Below, piece by piece: positions 7,863-16,774 of a DNA stretch of 64,000 bases. The notes under the pieces were generated by a model. The model made no database searches, had not been told where the DNA came from, and saw nothing but the letters and a program-made list of their open reading frames with translations. Both the position numbers and the translations under genes were made by a program. Origin of the DNA: Microvirga vignae. Its GTDB lineage: Bacteria; Pseudomonadota; Alphaproteobacteria; Rhizobiales; Beijerinckiaceae. The stretch spans positions 5,320 through 69,319 of the forward strand of contig NZ_LCYG01000022.1 of assembly GCF_001017175.1 (NCBI RefSeq), in the 5' to 3' direction. Position 1 is the stretch's first letter. Each line of letters begins with the position of its first letter.

Positions 7863-7937
7863 TGGCTGGGGCGCCAGGATTCGAACCTGGGAATGGCGGT
7901 ACCAAAAACCGCTGCCTTACCGCTTGGCGACGCCCCA
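7863..7937 (-). tRNA. tRNA-Gln (anticodon TTG)
   Basis: On the minus strand the acceptor stem TGGGGCG (from 7937) pairs with CGCCCCA. The anticodon stem GCGGT/ACCGC encloses the loop TTTTGGT, giving anticodon TTG. The T-arm reads GGTTCGAATCC and CCA is encoded at 7865-7863. All arms are intact, so it should be functional. Together with tRNA-Pro it may mark the edge of the small-gene accessory segment. Confidence 0.93.
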
Positions 7938-8094
7938 ATGGTGGGCGTGTACATAATCGGCGAAAGCCTCCCTGGCAACCCGGTTTTGCGAGGAGTCAAC
8001 TTTGGAAAGATATCTGCCGGGAGACGCAAATCTCCCCTTGCAGCCCTTAGCTACCGCCGCTATAAGACCGGCCTTCCCGATGAAAGATCGGTGT

Positions 8095-8171
8095 CGGAGT
8101 GTAGCGCAGTCTGGTAGCGCACCTCGTTCGGGACGAGGGGGTCGTAGGTTCGAATCCTATCACTCCGACCA
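8095..8171 (+). tRNA. tRNA-Pro (anticodon CGG)
   Basis: CGGAGTG at the start pairs with CACTCCG; the anticodon stem CTCGT/ACGAG encloses TTCGGG-type loop bases with anticodon CGG; the T-arm is GGTTCGAATCC; discriminator A and an encoded CCA follow. All arms are intact. It is transcribed away from tRNA-Gln, 157 bp to its right. Confidence 0.93.
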
Positions 8172-8741
8172 TTGATCTTGAGGACTTAGCGCCCCTTCCC
8201 GAGAAATCGGCGCTTCTCCCCGGCAAAAAACGGAATTAGGCTCCCGCTCTGTTCACAAGTGGGCCTGCAACGTAATGCGGTCTTTGAGCTGTCCGGCTGT
8301 GGGCATTCAGGCGTCCATAATATGGCCACGGTTGAGCGGCTAAGGTTGCCCGTGTGGCCCTCCTACCCCCTTAGGCCGCATTTGCCCTAGCTGAGGGTCT
8401 GCAAGCGTCCTTCGGCAGGCACAGCAGTAGAGCCGCACCGCCACTTTCTGGGTACCTCTTCGGCACATAGGAGCGCGACTGCTTCTCCTCCTAAGAGACG
8501 TTGAAGCAAGCCACGCATAGGTTAGCTTCGATCGGTAGCCTATGGTCCCTTGCTGAAAGATCTGGGCTGCGGCGCCCCAGTCCGGAGGTCCATTGGGTCC
8601 CCACGGCTGGGGCGCTCCTTTGTAGAGCCTTCCCTGCCTTACCCACAGCCTATCGGGTTGTCACAGCCTCGTGAGATTTCTGTCGGAACCTGCCGGAGTA
8701 TTGTCCGTCTGATGCGGTGATATTCCTTCGGCAGAGGCAGA
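8172..8741. other. Non-coding stretch with one strong hairpin
   Basis: No supported reading frame. At 8572-8580 GCGCCCCAG pairs with CTGGGGCGC at 8607-8615 around a 26-nt loop that can itself fold partly (GGAGGTCC/GGGTCCCC). No T-run follows on either strand, so it is not a standard terminator; it may be a structured untranslated region upstream of the small membrane protein gene. Confidence 0.45.
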
Positions 8742-8927
8742 ATGACCAAATACGATTGGGACACAGATGACCTGCGGCAGAGGCAGGCATTTGCTCGGAC
8801 CAAGCTCACCAAACATGAGCGTCTGATCGGCATCATCCTGGGTTTTCTCACCTTCCTTGCTGTCTTGGCGGTTGGCCTGCTCATTGGCCACGTGGCGGGT
8901 GTGCCGTCGCTGGCGCATGGATCATAA
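8742..8927 (+). CDS. Small single-span membrane protein (61 aa)
   Basis: A hydrophilic N-terminal half (MTKYDWDTDDLRQRQAFART) is followed by one membrane segment LIGIILGFLTFLAVLAVGLL and a short tail. GAGGCAG lies just upstream of the ATG. The layout, cytoplasmic charged head plus one helix, is common for unannotated bacterial membrane peptides. No family was recognised. Confidence 0.55.
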   Translation: MTKYDWDTDDLRQRQAFARTKLTKHERLIGIILGFLTFLAVLAVGLLIGHVAGVPSLAHGS

Positions 8928-9065
8928 CAGGTTATTCAGGTGACGACGGTTAGATCGCGTATGACCTATTCCCGAGACAGCACCGCCACCTCCCAGATCA
9001 CAGGCCAGCCCATCAGAACCCGGTCCGAGGAATGGCAGCATGAATGCGAAGCCACCAGGCTAGGG

Positions 9066-9278
9066 TCAGGCAGGGACCATCTCATGAGGGCCCGCGCATG
9101 TCGTGGATGATGGATTAATGCTGCTCTCACGGCAGATGGTGACCATCGCGATCGCGTCATTTGCAAATCTGCGGAACTCTTCCTTGAGGTCGTCCGGCGC
9201 CCGATCCCAAGTTTGCTCATCGTTGTCGACGCCGTAGAATGCGCGAGCAACATGTTCAATTTGCTGGTCCAGGCCCAT
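9066..9278 (-). CDS. Small conserved hypothetical protein (70 aa)
   Basis: Helical and acidic: MGLDQQIEHVARAFYGVDND followed by EQTWDRAPDDLKEEFRRFAN. This opening (IEHxARAFY...W...P...KxEFRxxAxxAI) is shared with small hypothetical proteins I recall from Methylobacterium-type genomes. AGAGGAG precedes two adjacent ATG codons; I take the second (9278) for spacing. The last ~20 residues are less family-like. No function is known. Confidence 0.6.
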   Translation of the reverse strand: MGLDQQIEHVARAFYGVDNDEQTWDRAPDDLKEEFRRFANDAIAMVTICRESSINPSSTTCAGPHEMVPA

Positions 9279-9479
9279 CATGGCTCCTCTGATATGCTTC
9301 TTTGATCCTTCAACTCCTATCGCATCGTTCGTTTCCTTATACCTGATGGCCTAGACTATAAGCTCTACTAAAGGCAGAGCTCCGCTGTTCGAAATGCGGG
9401 CAAAATACATCAAGAATGATCAACCGGTCTGAGCTCTAGGCCCGGACCTCCGGGATGGCTCGAAGCCCGGGCCATAAAC

Positions 9480-9513
9480 ACAAAGAAAACCCCGCCGACC
9501 GAAGCCAGCGGGG
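9480..9513 (-). terminator. Rho-independent terminator
   Basis: On the minus strand CCCCGC (9513-9508) and GCGGGG (9495-9490) form a stem around a TTCG-containing loop, followed by TTTTCTTTGTGTTT. It is a good intrinsic terminator, about 80 bp downstream of the minus-strand frame 9591-9878, which it supports as a transcribed gene. Confidence 0.75.
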
Positions 9514-9590
9514 CGTGTTGTGTCGATGTGATGTGCCACATCTCCTGGGAAGGGTCGACCTGGAGTCGATCAGCTTGGCGGCAAGGCCAG

Positions 9591-9878
9591 TTATTTTGGC
9601 CGGTGAATGAACCCGCCCAGCTGCGAGACAGAGAAGGCGATCACCGCCGACAGCCCGGGCCCGATCCAGCGGCTGACCTTGGCCCCCTGCCCCTGGAGCA
9701 TCAGCTCGTTCATAGTCGTGACCTTCACGTTCATGCTCTCGATGGTCGCCAGGGCTCCACGGGAGTGGCTGGCGCAGCTTGGCACCAAAACCCCGTACGC
9801 GGCGATCCCTTCCATCGACCGCGGAGAGAACTGCGATCCCGGCGAGACCGCGGACCAACGGAAAGCCCACTTGACCAA
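9591..9878 (-). CDS. Hypothetical protein with C-terminal membrane segment, perhaps frameshifted at its start
   Basis: The last ~50 residues (LATIESMNVKVTTMNELMLQ then GQGAKVSRWIGPGLSAVIAF) look like a short coiled-coil followed by one membrane helix, as in small phage-type anchored proteins. The first ~40 residues, with PSCASHSRG, do not fit this pattern and may be out of frame. An intrinsic terminator downstream on the same strand argues that it is transcribed. The start is uncertain. Confidence 0.4.
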   Translation of the reverse strand: MVKWAFRWSAVSPGSQFSPRSMEGIAAYGVLVPSCASHSRGALATIESMNVKVTTMNELMLQGQGAKVSRWIGPGLSAVIAFSVSQLGGFIHRPK

Positions 9879-10190
9879 CGCGTGAGAGAATTTTTCAGGT
9901 GGCGGACCAGCCGTCCGAGGGCGGAGCTAGCCAGACGGCGTGCCGGATGATCTCAGGCGGGAACTGGTGTCCAGCATGGGAGATGAGCCGTACTCCCGTA
10001 CTCTACGCCCGTCCGGCCAGTCCTGTCAGGCGATCCTGTGGCCGAGCCGCTGCCGAGGCATCGTGGTTGCAGAATTGCAGGCTACCCCTTTCGAGTAATT
10101 GCCAGTTCCACGTTCAGAGGTGAACCTGACTAGTCCAACTCTACCGTTGTTTGTTTATTCATTTAGAATATTTTCCGAATTGGATGGTTT
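9879..10190. other. Non-coding stretch upstream of the metalloprotease
   Basis: No supported frame. It becomes AT-rich over the last 60 bases (TTTGTTTATTCATTTAG around 10150), where the protease promoter and leader are expected. No operator-like repeat was found. Confidence 0.35.
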
Positions 10191-11579
10191 ATGCCTGCTA
10201 TTACTTCCAACAGCCTGACTGGCAACGCGTACATCGATGGTGTCCTTGGCAATTACAAATGGGCCACCAATGGCTTAACCTACAGCTTTCCTACAGATGG
10301 ATCGTATTACGGCGGCTCGTATGGCGCCGATGAGAATATTACCAACTTCGGGGTTCTCAACCCCGCCCAGCAGGCCACTGCCCGCAATATCCTGAAGATG
10401 TTCTCCTCCGTCGCGAATCTCAGTTTTGCAAAAATTGATGAAACTGCGACCCAGCATGCTGACCTGCGCTTTGCCCTCTCGGACAAGCCGGGGACTGCCT
10501 GGGCCTACCTCCCGAGCACCGCGGCCGAGGGCGGTGATATCTGGTTCAGCGGTTCCAGCGGCTATTACACCAGCCCAGTGAAAGGCGGCTACGCCTACGA
10601 GGTCTTCCTGCACGAGATCGGGCACGCGCTCGGTCTGGAGCATCCGCACGAGAGCGGCATGCCGGCAGACCGGGACTCGATGGAGTACACGGTGATGAGC
10701 TATCGCTCGTATGTCGGCGCTTCCACCACCAGCGGCTTTGTCAACGAAAGCTGGGGCTATGCGCAGTCGCTCATGATGTACGACATGGCTGCTCTCCAGC
10801 ACATGTACGGCGCCAACTACACCACCAACAGCGGCAACACGACCTACAAGTGGAACCCGACCACCGGCGAGATGATGGTCAACGGCGTCGGCCAAGGGGC
10901 GCCCGGCGGCAATAAGATCCTCCTGACGGTGTGGGATGGCGGCGGATCCGACACCTATGACTTCTCGAATTACACCAGCAATCTGAAGGTTGATCTGCGA
11001 CCGGGACAGTGGACCACCACCTCGGCGGCCCAGCTGGCGAAACTGCACTATGACGGCTCGAAGGTCGCGGCTGGAAACATTGCAAACGCGTTGCTCTACA
11101 AGGGTGACGTGCGTTCCCTCATCGAGAACGCCATTGGCGGCTCGGGCAGCGATAGCCTGACTGGAAATGACGCGGCAAACTCGCTCATTGGCGGGGGTGG
11201 GACGGACACGTTGTATGGGTGGGGTGGGAATGACACGCTGGACGGCGGCACGGGAGCCGATGCGCTCTTTGGAGGCTCTGGAGCAGATGTCTTCAACTTC
11301 AACTCTGTGGGGGATGCTCTCCCGGGAGCGCAGGATACAATCCAAGACTTTGTGCCGGGGAGTGATCATATCGACCTGCGCACCATTGATGCCAACACCA
11401 TGGCGGCCGGAGACCAAGCTTTCTCATTCATCAGCGCTGAGTCTTTCACAGGTCAGGTGGGGCAATTGAACTTCACCAACAATGTTTTGTCGGGCGATGT
11501 GAACGGCGATAAAGTCGGCGATTTCCGCATTCATGTCCCGGGCGTGTCGATGCTGGCACTGATGGACCTTTATCTCTGA
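10191..11579 (+). CDS. Serralysin-like M10 RTX metalloprotease
   Basis: 462 aa secreted zinc protease. The zinc site HEIGHALGLEH is at residues 141-151 and the Met-turn YTVMSY at about 166-171, as in peptidase family M10B. Residues ~316-370 carry glycine/aspartate-rich RTX repeats (GGGGTDTLYGWGGNDTLDGG) that bind calcium, and the remainder is the M10 C-terminal domain with the hydrophobic end SMLALMDLYL that type I secretion systems recognise. There is no N-terminal signal peptide, as expected. No ABC exporter, membrane-fusion or inhibitor gene of the serralysin kind is adjacent, so export must use a system elsewhere. The ribosome site at ATG 10191 is weak. Confidence 0.9.
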   Translation: MPAITSNSLTGNAYIDGVLGNYKWATNGLTYSFPTDGSYYGGSYGADENITNFGVLNPAQQATARNILKMFSSVANLSFAKIDETATQHADLRFALSDKPGTAWAYLPSTAAEGGDIWFSGSSGYYTSPVKGGYAYEVFLHEIGHALGLEHPHESGMPADRDSMEYTVMSYRSYVGASTTSGFVNESWGYAQSLMMYDMAALQHMYGANYTTNSGNTTYKWNPTTGEMMVNGVGQGAPGGNKILLTVWDGGGSDTYDFSNYTSNLKVDLRPGQWTTTSAAQLAKLHYDGSKVAAGNIANALLYKGDVRSLIENAIGGSGSDSLTGNDAANSLIGGGGTDTLYGWGGNDTLDGGTGADALFGGSGADVFNFNSVGDALPGAQDTIQDFVPGSDHIDLRTIDANTMAAGDQAFSFISAESFTGQVGQLNFTNNVLSGDVNGDKVGDFRIHVPGVSMLALMDLYL

Positions 11580-11599
11580 TCGACCCGAGGAGGTAATCA

Positions 11600-11821
11600 A
11601 TGAGCGATTGGGTCCATTTCGACCGGTGGCAAGACTGCGCACAGATGGAGCGGCCGGGCTTCGTGTTTGAGGTCAAGAACAAGGAGGGACAGAGTCTGTT
11701 GACTGCCTGCACCGTCCCACTCCAGTTGCCGTTCGACTGGAAATCACCTCCGGCTTTTTTCCGGTTGGTTGAGGCGCCGAAGCCGCGCCACTCAACCCCA
11801 GTTCCGAAGCCGCAGACCTGA
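11600..11821 (+). CDS. Small hypothetical protein downstream of the protease
   Basis: 73 aa with a very strong ribosome site (GAGGAGGTAATCA before ATG). It starts MSDWVHFDRWQDCAQMERPG, has a strand-rich middle (FVFEVKNKEGQSLLTACTVP) and a proline-rich tail. No signal peptide, so it is not a periplasmic inhibitor of the usual serralysin type. It begins 20 bp after the protease stop and is probably in the same operon. Function unknown. Confidence 0.6.
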   Translation: MSDWVHFDRWQDCAQMERPGFVFEVKNKEGQSLLTACTVPLQLPFDWKSPPAFFRLVEAPKPRHSTPVPKPQT

Positions 11822-12228
11822 AATTGTCGGCTCGTGCTCCCGAACGTGAGCTTGCGCGTGAGACCCTCGGTTCCATACGCTCATTCCGCATGCTTCGAGA
11901 GTTCTGAGGAACTGCATGATCACCGCAGCAATCTATGAAGAGCATCACCAGGCTATGCGCCGGAAATGAGCTTCAGCTTGTGATGACAGCGCAGGTAGGT
12001 GGCCGAGTGAACCCTCGCATGGCCACCCGCTTTCGCCGTCTGGTGCGCGATTACGAGCGCTTACCTTAAACTCTCGCAGACCTACATGTCGTCGCTCTGG
12101 TCTGTATGGTGCCTTACGGAGGAACCTTCCGGATGGCACAATTGCTGTTACCGGGATTTTGGCCTCAGCCTCAGTGAACAGCACTCATTAACGGCCACCG
12201 TGCCCCTCAGATGTTTTTGAGGGATTCG

Positions 12229-12257
12229 CTTCTCAGCGCGAAATTTCGGCTGAGAAG
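12229..12257. repeat. 29-bp near-perfect palindrome
   Basis: CTTCTCAGC (12229-12237) and GCTGAGAAG (12249-12257) are perfect inverted arms; the interior contains the palindrome CGAAATTTCG, so nearly all positions pair. There is no T-run. It lies in the 600-bp gene-free stretch 11822-12422, which otherwise holds only the terminator to its right. Confidence 0.6.
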
Positions 12258-12281
12258 TTGGCTAAAGCAACGGTCAGCCCA

Positions 12282-12319
12282 TCAAAAGAAAAGAGCCTGA
12301 TGGGAAGGACCGTCAGGCT
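12282..12319 (-). terminator. Rho-independent terminator
   Basis: AGCCTGA (12294-12300) pairs with TCAGGCT (12313-12319); on the minus strand the stem is followed by CTTTTCTTTTG. It ends transcription of the exported basic protein gene whose stop is about 100 bp upstream on that strand. Confidence 0.7.
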
Positions 12320-12422
12320 CAAGTTCAATCGAAAGGGAAGACCAAGTCTGTCACTGATCTAACGGCTACTTTAGGTCCAGGTTCCTCCCGTTCATACTTC
12401 CTGCACCAGCGCTCTCTCAGGC

Positions 12423-12755
12423 TCACCGGCAGACTGTCCGGCGCACCTGAACCTCTTCGGCCCAGCGGTTCACCCGTTCCTTGATGATGATCCTGCACGT
12501 GTCGCGAGGGCCCCACCCTGGCCCAGCAAGTACAGGCCGCCCGTAGAAACGGTGGGGCCCACGATGTTCATATCTATGTTCGGGACGCCTGTAATCGTGG
12601 CGCTCCAACGACTCACCACCGACGTCCGCAACATCCTGATGCAGACCATACCTGTTTGAGCTGACGGTGAAACTCAACTCGGACGCCTGAGCGGCACCGC
12701 CACATCCTAGAGTGGCCACAGCACCAAACACAACCGCTTTCAATCCGAACTTCAT
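12423..12755 (-). CDS. Exported His/Arg-rich small protein
   Basis: 110 aa from ATG 12755, which follows AGGAGGG at good spacing. MKFGLKAVVFGAVATLGCGG with AAQA gives a Sec signal peptide. The mature protein is rich in His, Arg and Tyr (RHDYRRPEHRYEHRGPHRFY) and ends with two cysteines in CRIIIKERVNRWAEEVQVRR and TVCR. This layout, a basic linker and a C-terminal two-cysteine strand pair, is common for periplasmic proteins of unknown function in Methylobacteriaceae. The His-rich part could bind metal, but that is a guess. Confidence 0.65.
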   Translation of the reverse strand: MKFGLKAVVFGAVATLGCGGAAQASELSFTVSSNRYGLHQDVADVGGESLERHDYRRPEHRYEHRGPHRFYGRPVLAGPGWGPRDTCRIIIKERVNRWAEEVQVRRTVCR

Positions 12756-13195
12756 GAGAACCCTCCTGACAGGACCCACCTCGTGCTGAGTGATCCATCG
12801 CTCAGGAGATTGCCCTTCAACCTTTGAAGCGAAGCCGAACGATCTCTGCAGCTTCTATTCATTCTGGTGTCGTCCTCAGCTCGTCCCGCATTTTGATGCC
12901 ATACCCCCGGTGTCCCTGTTTCCCGCAGTTTGCGGGCTCCAGGACCCATTTCGATCCCTGCATATCACTCGGACATCTGTCTCAAAGGCTCAGCTGAATC
13001 CCGAAATTCACACCTCGGGGATCCGGTGCAACAGGTGTCTCACCCTGCTCCACGATGGTTGTTAAAGTCGCGTTGGAGCACCCCTCTTGCGAACAGCCAC
13101 GCGTGCCGTGCAATGCCGCCCGCCGAAACCCTGCCTTGCGCGGGCCCAGAGGATCGCGTACGCGTGAGCCCCCATGTGAGAGCAGGAAGCGTTTC
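12756..13195. other. Non-coding stretch
   Basis: 440 bp with only shadow frames. The part near 12897-12920 (ATACCCCCGGTGTCCCTG) has weak similarity to the centre of repeat copy 4, too short to call a fifth copy. Confidence 0.35.
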
Positions 13196-13342
13196 GTGAG
13201 ACAGTCCCGACAATGGCATGAACTGGTGGTGATCATCATTCTCGGGCCACTCATTGGCCTGGGCCTTGGGCTGCTTGCTGCGAAGGCAGGCCCCTCACTC
13301 ACCGAAACAAATGCACCGCCGACCATACTCAACCAGGATTGA
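13196..13342 (+). CDS. Possible small membrane peptide (48 aa)
   Basis: GTG 13196 follows AGGAAG by about 7 bases. The peptide has one membrane helix, LVVIIILGPLIGLGLGLLAA, then a short polar tail TNAPPTILNQD. It resembles the single-span peptide at 8742 in layout (helix near the middle, small polar tail), not in sequence. No family is recognised; short length keeps confidence low. Confidence 0.4.
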   Translation: MRQSRQWHELVVIIILGPLIGLGLGLLAAKAGPSLTETNAPPTILNQD

Positions 13343-13498
13343 GGCCTCGCACTCAGGCTGCTCCTCCCTTCGCTGGGAAGAGAGGAAACGATGAACACAC
13401 CTCCTGGCATCTTGGACGAGTGTCCGAACACTTCCAGCGAAAGCGACCCCCGGCCTGTGAGGCTTCACCGGAATCGAACAGAGACCAGCGGAGGTGCC

Positions 13499-13741
13499 AT
13501 GTTCGAACAACGGGCAGCGGCGGCTGACTGGCATCAACTTCCCAGAATCATTCTGGCGGGCCTCGTTATGGGCCTGGCCTTCGATTGGGGCCAAGAATTT
13601 TCGTTGGTCAGCTTGCGGCCCCTATTTGACGGCTGCCCTAAGTGCCGTGGCCACCGCACCTGAGCTTGCGGTTTACTATGCAGCATCGTGCTTGCCAACA
13701 ACACCTTTGGCCGTCTCATCCCTGTGCAAGCCGTAGCCTGA
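13499..13741 (+). pseudogene. Frameshifted small membrane protein
   Basis: ATG 13499 follows GGAGGTGCC, a strong site. Frame 1 reads MFEQRAAAADWHQLPRIILA then GLVMGLAFDWGQEFSLVSLRP and hits a stop at 13661-13663. In the next frame the likely continuation YLTAALSAVATAPELAVYYA begins near 13623, and from 13682 the original frame resumes with SIVLANNTFGRLIPVQAVA before its stop. Two compensating single-base indels would restore one protein of about 80 residues with one or two membrane segments. Either a decaying gene or two sequence errors. Confidence 0.45.
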
Positions 13742-14046
13742 CAACGTTCATGATGAGTGACTACCGTGGGCATGCGCGCCCTTATCCAACCAGGTTCCCG
13801 TCCCTCGTTGCCGCAATGTTGACGGCTGGCACTGCAGCTACGTCGCTTTGCGGAACAAGCCTGCATCAGCCCCATCGCAGACGCAGGACAATACGAGCCA
13901 GGCTCGCACCAAACAGGGCGTCCCCACGCAGCGACGCGTCTCAAGGCGCAAGCGACTGCCATCCCGCATGATCACCGAGTCCTCGACTCGCCGGCGCAGA
14001 ATCGGCTCTGGGTGCCTGATAGCCTCCGGCTGAGGCCAACAAACCT
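13742..14046. other. Non-coding stretch
   Basis: About 300 bp without a supported frame or clear repeat. It separates the frameshifted membrane gene from the stop of the minus-strand peptidoglycan-binding gene. Confidence 0.35.
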
Positions 14047-14667
14047 TTATTGCAGGGACACCCCGGCCGCCGCCTCCAGCGCTTCGACCGTCGCAGCGGT
14101 CAGCTCCCCAGTGATCGCTAGTCCGCCAGACCGTTCAAAGGTTTTGATGGCTGTCCGCGTTCCGGGACCGATCATGCCATCAGCCTGGAGTGGTCCATAG
14201 CCGAGGCCGATGAGGGCTTCTTGAGCAGCGCGGATCTGTTGTTCCGAGAGCCTCATCGCAGGTACCTGAGGTTGCGCAGGAGGTGGGCTTGCCGCCACCA
14301 GGGGTTGCCCGCCGCCCAACTGCGCTCGAGCACGATCCACGGCCTCGGTCAGCCGCACCCGCATGCGCTCGAGGTTGGCCACTTCCTCCTGGGCCCGCAC
14401 CACGCGTCTCTCGGCCTCTTGCAGGTCCCGCACCTGGGTTAGAAGTTGGTTGTGTTTGACCGCCAGCTGATCGCGCTCGGCGGTTACCCGATCCAGGGCG
14501 TTCTGGACCCGTTCAAGCTTTGCCTGGGCTGATGGCACCTCTGGATCGCCGGCTGTCCAGGACCACGCAAATGCGCCCCATCCAACAGCAGCGACGATGG
14601 CAAGAACACCGCTTAGAGACCGCCTGGGTGTTGCGGGGCTGGTTCCGCCATTCATTGTATGCCTCAT
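14047..14667 (-). CDS. Membrane-anchored peptidoglycan-binding (PGRP1-type) protein
   Basis: About 206 aa. One membrane helix near the N-terminus (SLSGVLAIVAAVGWGAFAWS) is followed by a ~90-residue coiled-coil (LERVQNALDRVTAERDQLAV and beyond), a Pro/Ala-rich linker, and a C-terminal peptidoglycan-binding domain 1 with IRAAQEALIGLGYGPLQADG and GPGTRTAIKTFE. It presumably sits in the inner membrane with the coiled-coil and the wall-binding domain in the periplasm. ATG 14667 or 14655 are both possible; the second has AGG 8 bases upstream. It lies downstream of the nucleotide-sugar dehydrogenase on the same strand, but separated from it. Confidence 0.8.
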   Translation of the reverse strand: MRHTMNGGTSPATPRRSLSGVLAIVAAVGWGAFAWSWTAGDPEVPSAQAKLERVQNALDRVTAERDQLAVKHNQLLTQVRDLQEAERRVVRAQEEVANLERMRVRLTEAVDRARAQLGGGQPLVAASPPPAQPQVPAMRLSEQQIRAAQEALIGLGYGPLQADGMIGPGTRTAIKTFERSGGLAITGELTAATVEALEAAAGVSLQ

Positions 14668-14837
14668 GGCACGTGGGAGGGTTCGTATCGAAAAATCATT
14701 CGGCGGACCACTACGTTTCAGCCAGGCCTCCGTCAACAGCCCGCGGCCGGCATCCTTGTGTCAGCCAGCGGCCCTTTCCCGCTGCCTTGTCCGGCCGGGC
14801 AATGAAGGCTTGGCTCGGATCGTGGTCTCAGCACGCA

Positions 14838-16145
14838 TCAGGCTTTCACCACGTTGCGTCGGAGGCCTAGGTACCGTCCGCGGGTATCTACGATGAGCTT
14901 CGCATGCTTCTCGATGACCTCATAGTCGAACTTGTCATGGTCGGTCGCCAGCAGCACCAGATCATAGCTGGTCAGCTCCTCCGGCGTCAGATCGATGCTG
15001 GCAAGATCGAACGCGTAGCGGCGCATCTTGGGGAATCGCGGCACGTGAGGGTCGCTGTAGGCGATATGAGCCCCCTTCGCCTGGAGAAGACGCATCAGCT
15101 CCACGGAGGGGGACTCCCGCATGTCGTCGACGTTCTTCTTGTAGGCAATGCCCAGCACGAGAATCCTGCTGCCGCGGATCGCCTTCTCGCGCTCATTCAA
15201 GGCATCGGCGATCTTCGCGACCACCCACTCCGGCATGGTGCTGTTGACCTCACCCGCAAGCTCGATGAAGCGCGTATGCAAGCCGTATTCGCGCGCCTTC
15301 CAGGTGAGATAGAACGGGTCGATGGGGATGCAGTGCCCGCCCAATCCGGGGCCCGGATAATAGGGAACGAAGCCGAACGGCTTGGTCGCCGCTGCCCGGA
15401 TCACCTCGTGGATATCGATGCCCATCCGGTCGGCGATGATCTTCATCTCGTTGACCAGACCGATGTTGACGGCGCGGTGGATGTTCTCGAGCAGCTTGGT
15501 CAGCTCCGCCGCCTGGGTCGAGCTGACCGGGACGACCGTATCGATCACCTGACCATAGAGAGCAAGGCCCACCTCCAGACAGGAAGCGGTCGTGCCGCCG
15601 CAGATCTTTGGGATAGTGCGCGTGCTGAACGTCGCGTTGCCCGGATCCTCCCGCTCCGGCGAGAAGACCAGGAAGAAGTCGTCCCCCACCTTGAAACCGG
15701 CCTTCTCGATCCGGGGCCTCAGTTCCTCCTCGGTCGTTCCGGGATAGGTGGTGCTCTCCAGGGCCATCACCTGGCCACCCCTCAAGTGCGGCAAAAGAGT
15801 CTCGACAGTGTTCAGGACGAAGCTCAGGTCAGGCTCCCTGTGCTTCGACAGCGGCGTCGGAACACAGATGATCAGGGCGTCGACATCGTGAGCCTTCGAA
15901 AAATCCGAAGTCGGCTCAAACCCGTTCTCGATCGCCTTCATAATCCCTGTGGCAGCAATATGCGCAATATAAGTCTGCCCGTTGTTGAGCAGATCGATCT
16001 TTGCTGGGTCGATATCAAACCCGACCACCTTATAGCCTGCCTCGGCATAGCGAACTGAAAGTGGCAGCCCAACATAACCAAGCCCAACAATGCCGATCAC
16101 TGCTGTTTTAGCGTTCAATTTCTGGAGCAGAGCGTCTTTGTGCAT
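14838..16145 (-). CDS. UDP-N-acetylglucosamine/UDP-sugar 6-dehydrogenase (WbpA/WecC type)
   Basis: About 435 aa. NAD-dependent two-step oxidation of a UDP-hexose C6 to the uronic acid, for surface polysaccharide synthesis. [20 protein letters not shown] is the N-terminal Rossmann motif; the centre contains the long helix and [34 protein letters not shown] holds the catalytic cysteine; the C-terminal domain binds the sugar nucleotide. Length and the [18 protein letters not shown] form fit the WbpA-like (UDP-GlcNAc) branch better than UDP-glucose dehydrogenase, but substrate is inferred. ATG 16145 is preferred over the upstream in-frame ATG 16184. No other polysaccharide genes are adjacent. Confidence 0.85.
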   Translation of the reverse strand: MHKDALLQKLNAKTAVIGIVGLGYVGLPLSVRYAEAGYKVVGFDIDPAKIDLLNNGQTYIAHIAATGIMKAIENGFEPTSDFSKAHDVDALIICVPTPLSKHREPDLSFVLNTVETLLPHLRGGQVMALESTTYPGTTEEELRPRIEKAGFKVGDDFFLVFSPEREDPGNATFSTRTIPKICGGTTASCLEVGLALYGQVIDTVVPVSSTQAAELTKLLENIHRAVNIGLVNEMKIIADRMGIDIHEVIRAAATKPFGFVPYYPGPGLGGHCIPIDPFYLTWKAREYGLHTRFIELAGEVNSTMPEWVVAKIADALNEREKAIRGSRILVLGIAYKKNVDDMRESPSVELMRLLQAKGAHIAYSDPHVPRFPKMRRYAFDLASIDLTPEELTSYDLVLLATDHDKFDYEVIEKHAKLIVDTRGRYLGLRRNVVKA

Positions 16146-16774
16146 TTGCAATCTCGGCTGTAGTGTTGTTGGGCAGCGTTTCACATAGAAACCATGGGCT
16201 GGAATTACACAGCTCCGGACAGCGACAAAGAGGACGCTCTCGAGAGAAGGACCCCGGACAACCCATCACGAGACCGGGGTGATAGTCGCTGTCATGCCGC
16301 TATAGCATCTTTGCCTTCCGCCAACTGCTATGGCGCGGCTATACCGTTGGCTGTCGCGGACCACACAAGCAGCCCCACCCAACAGAGGCGCCGATCGTGA
16401 GAACACCACCCAAGCTCCTCCAGAGTGCCCCGTATCAGTTTCAACCTTCATCGTAGAATCCCCGGTGGAAGAAGAGAGACTGCATCCAACGTTGATGCAA
16501 AGGCAGCAGTAAGTTTCCGGCCTGATCATCGTCAAGACAAAGCGTATCCGACGTCGATTGCGGGCGACATGGTGGCCCCGCAACCGCAAACAGGCACGTC
16601 AGCGCCAGGACGCGCTGATCCAACCAACTCTGGCTTGGACCACGTGGTCCAGGCCGCAGAAGCTACCCTTACCAGGGAGATCTTGATCCTCCCCATACCG
16701 GTCTTCTATGGTCGTTGTGAGGGTTTGGTTACGGCCAGAGTTTATAGGGCTTCAAGAGAAAGGGCGTGACGGCC
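16146..16774. other. Non-coding stretch
   Basis: 629 bp between two divergently placed genes. On the minus strand around 16340-16450 there is a broken reading frame (MKVETDTG, then in the next frame LGGVLTIGASVGWG) that might be a decayed membrane peptide; not strong enough to call. Otherwise only promoter space is expected. Confidence 0.35.

Noticed and set aside
7712-8117. Frames across tRNA-Gln and the space up to tRNA-Pro
   Set aside because: They overlap a complete tRNA gene and carry no protein family features.
12880-13040. Possible fifth copy of the ~100-bp repeat
   Set aside because: Only short G/C-rich words agree; the conserved left and right blocks are absent.
16330-16450. Minus-strand broken frame with a membrane-like segment, similar in layout to the start of the peptidoglycan-binding protein
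   Set aside because: Needs a frameshift after only eight codons and has no clear continuation.
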